A stretch of 11,754 nucleotides of DNA from Pseudomonadota bacterium. Lineage in GTDB: Bacteria > Pseudomonadota > Alphaproteobacteria > Sphingomonadales > Sphingomonadaceae. The stretch is from the NCBI GenBank assembly GCA_023390675.1, contig JAEWCK010000217.1, positions 1 to 11,754 of the forward strand, in the 5' to 3' direction. The notes beneath the pieces were generated by a model, which saw nothing but the letters and a program-made list of their open reading frames with translations, searched no databases and was not told the origin of the DNA. This document shows, piece by piece, positions 6,680 to 11,754 of the stretch (position 1 is its first letter; each line of letters begins with the position of its first letter). A program made the position numbers and the translations under genes.

Positions 6680-7390
6680 ATGATCGAGCTTTATTACTGG
6701 CCCACGCCGAATGGCCACAAGATCGGACTTTTCCTGGAGGAAACCGGCATCCCGTATGAGATCCACCCCGTCAACATCGGCGCGGGTGACCAGTTCAAAC
6801 CCGATTTCCTGAAGATCGCCCCCAACAACCGCATGCCAGCGATCATCGATACGGATCCCGCCGATGGCGGCGAGCCGATCAGCGTGTTTGAGAGCGGCGC
6901 GATCCTGATCTACCTCGCGCTCAAAACCGGCAAATTCTATGGCGACACCCCGCGCGAGCGCACCGACATCCTGCAATGGCTGATGTGGCAGATGGGCGGG
7001 CTCGGGCCGATGGCCGGACAGAACGGCCATTTCAACGTCTACGCACCCGAGAAGATCGAATACGCCATCAATCGCTACACCAACGAGACCAACCGGCTCT
7101 ACGGCGTGCTCGACCGGCGGCTGGAGGGGCGCGAGTTCGTCGCGGGCAGCGGCTATTCGATCGCCGACATGGCGATCTATCCGTGGATCATCCCGCACGA
7201 GGCTCACAAGCAGGACCTGAACGACTTCCCCAATGTGAAGCGCTGGTTCGAGGCAATCGCGGCGCGCCCCGCCACGATCCGCGCGTACGAGAAAGGCGGC
7301 GAGGTCCGCTCCTATGCCGCGCCGATGACCGACGAGCAGCGCGCGGTGCTGTTCGGCCAGACCGCGGCGAGCACTGCCGCCAAGGCTTGA
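6680..7390 (+). CDS. Glutathione transferase, Nu-class / YfcG-like disulfide-bond oxidoreductase
   Basis: A 236-residue cytosolic glutathione transferase. The thioredoxin-like N-terminal domain (1-85) has YYWPTPNGHKIGLFLEE (5-21), NNRMPAIID (49-57) and the glutathione-binding FESGAILIYLA (70-80). The helical C-terminal domain includes LQWLMWQMGGLGPMAGQ (98-114) and YSIADMAIYPW (159-169). The pattern closely follows E. coli YfcG and other Nu-class/Ure2p-like enzymes, which bind two glutathiones or GSSG and reduce disulfides. Thr9 and Asn11 match the YfcG active-site residues. The protein has no cysteine at all, consistent with a mechanism relying on bound glutathione. It has a tail of about 20 residues beyond the YfcG length. 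A role in detoxifying peroxides or electrophiles from the neighbouring pathway is inference. The start is set by ATG 6680 with GGAG nine bases upstream, inside a hairpin. Confidence 0.93.
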   Translation: MIELYYWPTPNGHKIGLFLEETGIPYEIHPVNIGAGDQFKPDFLKIAPNNRMPAIIDTDPADGGEPISVFESGAILIYLALKTGKFYGDTPRERTDILQWLMWQMGGLGPMAGQNGHFNVYAPEKIEYAINRYTNETNRLYGVLDRRLEGREFVAGSGYSIADMAIYPWIIPHEAHKQDLNDFPNVKRWFEAIAARPATIRAYEKGGEVRSYAAPMTDEQRAVLFGQTAASTAAKA

Positions 7391-7398
7391 TCCTCGCC

Positions 7399-7472
7399 CG
7401 TCACCCCGGCGAAAGCCGGGGTCTCAAGCGATGGCGCGACGCCGCACGAGATCCCGGCTTCGCCGGATGAAG
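7399..7472. repeat. REPIN-like inverted pair, second copy, with a decayed right unit
   Basis: The left unit has CGTC followed by the perfect stem ACCCCGGC/GCCGGGGT around GAAA (7399-7422). The right unit is shorter, with CCGGC-TTC-GCCGG (7454-7466) followed by ATGA; it has lost one loop base and part of the stem. Inner segments TCTC (7422-7425) and GAGA (7448-7451) are complementary. The layout matches the element at 4027-4107, though the central sequence differs. It begins 8 bases after the transferase stop and lies in the 139-base gap before the acyl-CoA synthetase, so it may act on the 3' end of the transferase message. Confidence 0.75.
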
Positions 7473-7529
7473 ATGAATTTCGAAAAACGCGTATGGCGTT
7501 CCCCGCGCGGCTGGCATAGCTGTGCCGCG

Positions 7530-9023
7530 ATGGGGGACGCCACTGCATCGGAGCTTCTCGCGCGCGACTTCGCGACGCTGCCCGCGCTGATCCGCGCCCA
7601 CGCGGCGGAGCGCGGCGGCAAGACCGCGCTCATCCATGGCGACGCGCGGATCGACTATGCCGCGCTCGACCGATTGGCGGACGGCGTCGCCGCGGCGCTC
7701 CAGCGCGACGGCGTGAAGCAGGGTGAAGCAGTCGCGATCCTGGCGAGCAGCTCGATCGGCTATGTAGCGGTGCTTCTCGGCGCGTTACGCGCCGGTTGCG
7801 TCGCCGCCCCGCTCCAGCCCTCGGCGACCCCCGGGCAGATCGCGGCGATGATCGCCGATTGCGCCGCACCGATCCTCTTCCACGACGCCGCGCACGCCAT
7901 CGACGTGCCCGTGCGCAAGGTCGCGCGCGAAGGCCTCGACGACTGGCTAGCGAAAGGTCCGCTCCTGCCCGTCGAGATCGGCCCCGACGATCCGTTCAAC
8001 ATCATCTATTCCTCGGGCACCACCGGCACGCCCAAGGGCATCGTCCAGCCGCACCGCATGCGCTGGGCGCACGTCTCGCGCGCGCCGGCCGGGTTCGACG
8101 AAGCGGTGACGATGGTATCGACACCGCTCTATTCGAACACCACCCTCGTCAGCCTGCTCCCCACGCTCGCCTGGGGCGGCACCGCGGTGCTGATGGACAA
8201 GTTCGACGCGCGGACCTTCGTCACGCTCGCCGCGAAGCACCGCGCCACCCACGCCATGCTGGTCCCCGTCCAGTATCAGCGGATCATGGCGCTTCCCGAT
8301 TTCGACGACTTCGACCTGTCGAGCTTCCGGCTCAAGACCAGCACCAGCGCGCCCTTCTCCGCCGCGCTCAAGGCCGATGTGATCGCGCGCTGGCCCGGCA
8401 CCCTGCTCGAATATTACGGGATGACCGAAGGCGGCGGCACCACCGCACTCGTCTGCAACGCCCATCCCGACAAGCTCCACACCGTCGGCCGGCCATTGCC
8501 CGGGCACGACATCCGCTTGATCGACGAGGAAGGCCGCGAAGTGCCTCAAGGCGAGATGGGCGAAGTCGTCGGCCGCTCGGTCGCGATGATGCAGGGCTAT
8601 CACGGGCGTGACGACGCCACCGCGGCCGCGACGTGGCACGATGCCGAAGGCAATCGCTACATCCGCCACGGCGATATCGGCCGTTTCGACGAAGACGGGT
8701 TCCTGACGCTGCTCGATCGCAAGAAGGATCTGATCATCTCGGGCGGGTTCAACATTTACCCTTCCGATCTCGAGGCGATCCTGCTCCGTCATCCCGGCGT
8801 CGCCGATTGCGCGATCGCCGGCGTGCCTTCCGAGCAATGGGGCGAGACTCCGGTCGGCTTCTATGCGGGCGAGGGTGACGCCGCCGAAATCCTCGCCTGG
8901 TTCAACGCTGAGGTCGGCAAGACCCAGCGCCTCGCCAATCTCGTGCACGTGGACGAGCTCCCCCGCAACGCGATCGGCAAGGTGCTCAAGCGCGAGCTAC
9001 GCGACCGGTATCTCGGCAAATGA
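7530..9023 (+). CDS. Acyl-CoA synthetase (AMP-forming, ANL superfamily)
   Basis: A 497-residue adenylate-forming ligase that activates a carboxylic acid with ATP to an acyl-adenylate and transfers it to CoA. The ATP loop is YSSGTTGTPKG (160-170). The adenine-binding motif is EYYGMTEGGG (294-303). The hinge region is HGDIGRFDEDGFLTLLDRKK (380-399) with Asp396 and Arg397, followed by DLIISGGFNIYPSDLEAIL (400-418). The catalytic lysine is Lys484 in PRNAIGKVLKREL (478-490). All core motifs are intact. The substrate pocket is not diagnostic; medium or long-chain fatty acids and aryl or cyclic acids remain possible. The reading frame stays open upstream to 7431, but that part is Arg-rich and overlaps a palindromic repeat, so ATG 7530 was chosen because the family fold begins soon after. 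It lacks a clear ribosome-binding site, and ATG 7467 or 7473 are alternatives. The stop overlaps the thioesterase start. Confidence 0.9.
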   Translation: MGDATASELLARDFATLPALIRAHAAERGGKTALIHGDARIDYAALDRLADGVAAALQRDGVKQGEAVAILASSSIGYVAVLLGALRAGCVAAPLQPSATPGQIAAMIADCAAPILFHDAAHAIDVPVRKVAREGLDDWLAKGPLLPVEIGPDDPFNIIYSSGTTGTPKGIVQPHRMRWAHVSRAPAGFDEAVTMVSTPLYSNTTLVSLLPTLAWGGTAVLMDKFDARTFVTLAAKHRATHAMLVPVQYQRIMALPDFDDFDLSSFRLKTSTSAPFSAALKADVIARWPGTLLEYYGMTEGGGTTALVCNAHPDKLHTVGRPLPGHDIRLIDEEGREVPQGEMGEVVGRSVAMMQGYHGRDDATAAATWHDAEGNRYIRHGDIGRFDEDGFLTLLDRKKDLIISGGFNIYPSDLEAILLRHPGVADCAIAGVPSEQWGETPVGFYAGEGDAAEILAWFNAEVGKTQRLANLVHVDELPRNAIGKVLKRELRDRYLGK

Positions 9024-9772
9024 CTCCGCTCGCTCAAATCCTCGCCACCGCTGGGCGCAAGACGATCCCTTCGGACTGGATGCAGGGCCGCACCGCTTAT
9101 GGCGGCCTCTCCGCCGCACTCGCGCTGCAGGCGGCGTTAGAGGTCGAACCCGATCTGCCCCCGCTTCGCTCGGCGCAGGTCGCGTTCATCGGCCCGCTCG
9201 CGGGTGAAGTGACCGTCACCGCAACCTGCCTCCGGCGCGGCCGCAATGCCGCCTTCCTCCAGTCCGACGTCGCCTCCGAAGCCGGACTCGGCCTGCGCGC
9301 GACCTTCGTGTTCATGGCGCCGCTGCCCTCGGCGGTTTCGCACGACGCCGCGGCCCGCGCGCAAGTTGCACCGCCCTCGCCCGACGCCGGGCTCTACACC
9401 GGCCCCGACGGCTTCTTCACCGGCAACTTCAATTTCCTCGACCTGAAGCAAGGCGGCGACGCGGAGTGGCTACGCTGGGCAAGGCTGCGCGAGCCTGCAG
9501 GGCTGGATCCGTTCGTCGAGCTGATGGCGATCGGCGATGCGCTGCCCCCGGCCGCGTACAAGCTGGTCGCGGACCGCAAGGTGCCGCTCAGCTCCCTGAA
9601 CTGGCAAATCAACTTCCAGACCGCCGAGCCCGCGACACAAGACGGCTGGTGGCTGCTCCACGCATCCGCCGACACTGCGCGCGACGGCTATTCGACCCAG
9701 CGCATGCAGATCTGGAACGCTGCGGGCGAACCCATCGCGGAAGCGATGCAAGGAGTCGCGATCTTCGGCTAG
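9020..9772 (+). CDS. Acyl-CoA thioesterase, double hotdog fold (TesB-like)
   Basis: A 250-residue thioesterase of the TesB/4HBT_3 type, predicted to hydrolyse acyl-CoA to free acid and CoA in the cytosol. The N-terminal hotdog repeat is about 1-105, with the central-helix segment AYGGLSAALALQAAL (26-40) and strand regions RSAQVAFIGPLAGEVTV (50-66). The C-terminal repeat is about 130-250, with LNWQINFQ (193-200), WWLLHASADTARDGYSTQRM (210-229) and EAMQGVAIFG (241-250). By eye, Gln244 and Thr219 fit the TesB catalytic Gln and Thr, but the Asp position appears as Asn194. The ATG overlaps the synthetase stop in ATGA, indicating translational coupling. Only 9 bases separate its stop from the convergent def gene, leaving no room for a dedicated terminator. 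The family is clear; the substrate is not. Confidence 0.85.
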   Translation: MTPLAQILATAGRKTIPSDWMQGRTAYGGLSAALALQAALEVEPDLPPLRSAQVAFIGPLAGEVTVTATCLRRGRNAAFLQSDVASEAGLGLRATFVFMAPLPSAVSHDAAARAQVAPPSPDAGLYTGPDGFFTGNFNFLDLKQGGDAEWLRWARLREPAGLDPFVELMAIGDALPPAAYKLVADRKVPLSSLNWQINFQTAEPATQDGWWLLHASADTARDGYSTQRMQIWNAAGEPIAEAMQGVAIFG

Positions 9773-9781
9773 GCCCCGAAA

Positions 9782-10309
9782 CTAAGCGGCCGTCTTGCGC
9801 GCCTTGGCGAGCTTCTTGAGGATCATGTCGCGCTTCAGCCGCGAGAGGTGGTCGATGAACACGATCCCCTCGAGGTGATCCATCTCGTGCTGGATGCACG
9901 TGGCGAGCAATCCCTCGAACGCCTCGTCATGCGCCTCACCCTGCTCGTCGAGCCACTTCACCCGGCAGCGCGCCGGACGCTCGACATCGGCGAACTGGTC
10001 GGGAACCGACAGGCAGCCCTCGGTATAGATCGACTGCTCCTCGGCGGGATCGAGGATCTCGGGGTTGATGAAGACGCGCGGCGCGCGGACGGGTTCGCCG
10101 CCCTCTTCCTCGGGCTCCTGCAGGTCCATCACGATCACGCGCTTGGGCACGCCGACCTGGATCGCCGCGAGCCCGATCCCCGGCGCGTCGTACATCGTGT
10201 CGAACATGTCCGCGATCAGCGCGCGCAGCTCGTCGTCGACCTGGTCGACGGGGGTGGAGACCATGCGCAAACGCGGATCGGGTACTTCGATGATCGGACG
10301 GAGAGCCAT
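9782..10309 (-). CDS. def: Peptide deformylase
   Basis: A 175-residue peptide deformylase, the metalloenzyme that removes the formyl group from the initiator methionine of nascent proteins. All three signature motifs are intact: GIGLAAIQVG (44-53), EGCLS (97-101) and QHEMDHLEG (140-148). Cys99, His141 and His145 are the metal ligands and Glu142 the catalytic base. Length is normal for a type 1 enzyme. The start was placed at ATG 10309 (MALRPIIEVPDPRL), the family norm; a longer TTG start at 10348 would run back into recR. No Shine-Dalgarno sequence precedes the ATG (…TATTTTTCCGCC). It lies 31 bases after recR on the same strand, so the two are probably cotranscribed, and its substrate is made by Fmt, encoded divergently nearby. 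The terminal KKLAKARKTAA tail is basic. Confidence 0.97.
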   Translation of the reverse strand: MALRPIIEVPDPRLRMVSTPVDQVDDELRALIADMFDTMYDAPGIGLAAIQVGVPKRVIVMDLQEPEEEGGEPVRAPRVFINPEILDPAEEQSIYTEGCLSVPDQFADVERPARCRVKWLDEQGEAHDEAFEGLLATCIQHEMDHLEGIVFIDHLSRLKRDMILKKLAKARKTAA

Positions 10310-10340
10310 GGCGGAAAAATAGGTGCGGTGCGGGTGGCGG

Positions 10341-10937
10341 TCAAGCAACCGGCCGCCGCGCGCGCAGCGCTTGCGCCAGCGTGCCTTCGTCGAGATAGTC
10401 GAGCTCGCCCCCCACCGGCAGCCCGTGCGCGAGCTGGGTGACGCGCACCGGAAATTTCTCGATCCGCTCGGCGATGTAGTGCGCGGTGGTCTGGCCCTCG
10501 AGCGTCGCGTTCATCGCGAGCACGACTTCGTCGATCCCGCCCGCGGCGATCCGCGCGACAAGGCTGTCGATCCGCAAATCCTCGGGCCGCACGCCCTCGA
10601 GCGCCGAGAGCCGCCCGCCCAGCACATGGAAGCGCCCCGGGAACAGCCGCGAACGATCGAGCGCCCACAGGTCGGCCACTTCCTCGACCACGCACAGCGA
10701 GCGCGCATCCCGCCGCGGATCGGCGCAGATCGCGCAAGGATCGGCGGTGTCGACATTGCCGCAGATCGAGCAGGTCGCCAGTCGCCGGCTCACTGCGGTC
10801 AGCGCCGAGAGCAAGAGATCGAGCGCCGTCTCGCGCTTCTTGAGCAGATGCAGCACCGCGCGCCGCGCCGATCGCGGCCCGAGGCCGGGCAGCCGCGACA
10901 GGGCCTGGGTGAGGGCTTCGATCTCGGGGGACGCCAT
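10341..10937 (-). CDS. recR: Recombination mediator protein RecR
   Basis: A 198-residue RecR, which with RecF and RecO loads RecA onto SSB-coated single-stranded DNA during gap and break repair. The N-terminal helix-hairpin-helix is LSRLPGLGPRSARRAVLHLL (13-32). The zinc finger is CSICGNVDTADPCAIC (56-71) with Cys56, Cys59, Cys68 and Cys71. The Toprim domain follows from LCVVEEVADL (81-90) through GGIDEVVLAMNATLEG (133-148). The C-terminal segment GGELDYLDEGTLAQAL (176-191) completes the family pattern. Length is standard. ATG 10937 gives the usual MASPEIEALTQALSRL start, although the frame is open much further upstream, across the divergent fmt start. No good Shine-Dalgarno sequence is present; TTGGCA (10968-10973) with a poor -10 17 bases away could start a message almost at the ATG. 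Confidence 0.97.
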   Translation of the reverse strand: MASPEIEALTQALSRLPGLGPRSARRAVLHLLKKRETALDLLLSALTAVSRRLATCSICGNVDTADPCAICADPRRDARSLCVVEEVADLWALDRSRLFPGRFHVLGGRLSALEGVRPEDLRIDSLVARIAAGGIDEVVLAMNATLEGQTTAHYIAERIEKFPVRVTQLAHGLPVGGELDYLDEGTLAQALRARRPVA

Positions 10938-10960
10938 CCGCGTGACATAAGGGCTTGCGC

Positions 10961-10988
10961 CCGCCTCTGCCAAGCGGTTGAGAGGCGG
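10961..10988 (+). promoter_or_regulatory. Strong hairpin enclosing the fmt ribosome-binding site
   Basis: CCGCCTCT (10961-10968) pairs perfectly with AGAGGCGG (10981-10988). Inside, CAA (10971-10973) pairs with TTG (10978-10980) around GCGG, leaving a two-base bulge. The right arm is the fmt Shine-Dalgarno (AGAGG, 10981-10985, four bases before the ATG), so in RNA the site would be masked. The 52-base divergent gap must also hold both promoters, so the palindrome could instead be a DNA operator shared by recR and fmt. Confidence 0.6.
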
Positions 10989-10989
10989 C

Positions 10990-11754
10990 ATGCGTGTGGT
11001 CTTCATGGGAACGCCCGAATTCGCGGTGCCGGTGCTCGATGCGCTGGTCGCGGCGGGGCATGACGTCGTGGCGGCGTACAGCCAGCCGCCGCGGCGGGGC
11101 AATCGCGGCAAGGTCGCACTCTCGCCCGTCCACGCCCGCGCCGAGGCGCTGGGGATCGAAGTCCGCACGCCGCTTTCGTTTCGCAAGGAGCCCGAGGCGG
11201 TCGAGGCGTTCGCCGCGCTGGCGGCCGATGTGGCGGTGGTCGCGGCCTATGGTCTGATCCTGCCGGTCCCGGTGCTCGAGGCCCCCCGGCTCGGCTGCCT
11301 CAACGTCCACGCCTCTTTGCTGCCCCGTTGGCGCGGCGCCGCCCCGATCCAGCGCGCGATCCTCGCGGGAGATGCGGAGACCGGCGTCGGGATCATGCAG
11401 ATGGAAGCGGGGCTCGATACCGGCCCGGTCCGGCTCGAAGGCCGCACGCATGTCGACGGCAAGACAGCGGGCGAACTCACCGCCGAGCTGAGCGCGATGG
11501 GCGCGCGGCTGATGGTCGAGGTGCTGGGCGATATCGACGCGTATCCGGCCGTGCCGCAGGCGGGCGAAGACGTCACCTATGCCCCCAAGATCGACAAGGC
11601 CGAAGCGCGGCTCGATTTCACGCGAACGGCCGAGCAGGTCGAACGCCAGGTCCGCGCGTTCAACCCCGCACCGGGCGCGTGGTTTGAATTTCAGGCAGAA
11701 CGCATCCGCGTCCTCGAAGCGCAACCGCTCCCCGGCGAAGGCCGGGGCCCAGTA
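10990..11754 (+). CDS. fmt: Methionyl-tRNA formyltransferase, 3' end cut by the window
   Basis: The first 255 codons of Fmt, which formylates Met-tRNA(fMet) with 10-formyl-tetrahydrofolate to make initiator tRNA. The start MRVVFMGTPEFAVPVLDAL is the family signature. The catalytic region CLNVHASLLPRWRGAAPIQ (103-121) holds Asn105 and His107, and Asp143 lies in GLDTGP (141-146), so the active site is complete. The tRNA-contacting loop reads QPPRRGNRGK (32-41) instead of the common RPAGRGKK form. The C-terminal domain starts near FNPAPGAWFEF (224-234), and the frame is open at the window edge, so roughly 50 more residues are expected. A palindromic repeat unit encodes PLPGEGRGP (246-254). ATG 10990 follows AGAGG. 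Its divergence from recR-def separates fmt from the def gene with which it often forms an operon in other bacteria. Confidence 0.97.
   Translation, partial: MRVVFMGTPEFAVPVLDALVAAGHDVVAAYSQPPRRGNRGKVALSPVHARAEALGIEVRTPLSFRKEPEAVEAFAALAADVAVVAAYGLILPVPVLEAPRLGCLNVHASLLPRWRGAAPIQRAILAGDAETGVGIMQMEAGLDTGPVRLEGRTHVDGKTAGELTAELSAMGARLMVEVLGDIDAYPAVPQAGEDVTYAPKIDKAEARLDFTRTAEQVERQVRAFNPAPGAWFEFQAERIRVLEAQPLPGEGRGPV
11730..11747. repeat. Palindromic repeat unit inside fmt
   Basis: CCCCGGC (11730-11736) and GCCGGGG (11741-11747) form a perfect seven-base stem with a GAAG loop. The stem is the same as in the intergenic elements at 4085-4102 and 7404-7421, with the loop changed from GAAA. Here it lies in the fmt reading frame and keeps it open, encoding LPGEGRG. 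A partner unit may lie past the window edge. Confidence 0.7.

Noticed and set aside
1..11754. A new defence, mobile or CRISPR-type system
   Set aside because: Every long open frame supported by homology belongs to a familiar metabolic, transport or housekeeping family. No nuclease, integrase, transposase or spacer-repeat array was seen.

Overview
The window is GC-rich, densely coding DNA that looks like a chromosomal segment of an alphaproteobacterium, most likely a sphingomonad (Sphingomonadales). The basis is the TonB-dependent receptor with a DIVVTAQ TonB box, the acyl-CoA catabolic gene content, recR-def divergent from fmt, and copies of a short palindrome of the type CCCCGGC-GAAA-GCCGGGG. 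The genus call is inference; no rRNA or tRNA gene is present to anchor it.

Region 1 (1-5408, minus strand): an acyl-CoA dehydrogenase (ACAD) of 406 aa (4111-5331), a second ACAD-like protein of 356 aa (2945-4015), and a TonB-dependent outer-membrane receptor (24-2756). The two ACADs look like the unequal subunits of a heteromeric enzyme: the larger carries a candidate catalytic Glu254 in a QHERS motif, the smaller lacks a glutamate at both positions known in the family. The ACAD pair and the receptor have separate upstream regions, but both contain the same string, GCTTGAC-N21-ATTCGA, suggesting co-regulation.

Region 2 (5409-9772, plus strand): a TetA-like MFS transporter, a Nu-class/YfcG-like glutathione transferase, an acyl-CoA synthetase, and an acyl-CoA thioesterase whose start overlaps the synthetase stop (ATGA). 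With region 1 this reads as a plausible accessory module for taking up a hydrophobic or carboxylic compound across the outer membrane, activating it to a CoA thioester, dehydrogenating it, and releasing or recycling CoA. The substrate cannot be told from the sequence.

Region 3 (9782-11754): housekeeping genes. recR (recombination mediator) and def (peptide deformylase) run on the minus strand, and fmt (methionyl-tRNA formyltransferase, cut by the window edge) runs on the plus strand from a 52-bp divergent spacer.

Between genes there are two REPIN-like inverted pairs of one palindrome (4027-4107 and 7399-7472). A related unit lies in frame inside fmt (11730-11747). Strong hairpins cover the ribosome-binding sites of the glutathione transferase gene (6645-6672) and of fmt (10961-10988). 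No gene-free stretch exceeds 300 bases. I see no CRISPR array, integrase, transposase, phage or defence genes. The gene families are all familiar; the less ordinary signals are the regulatory and repeat structures.
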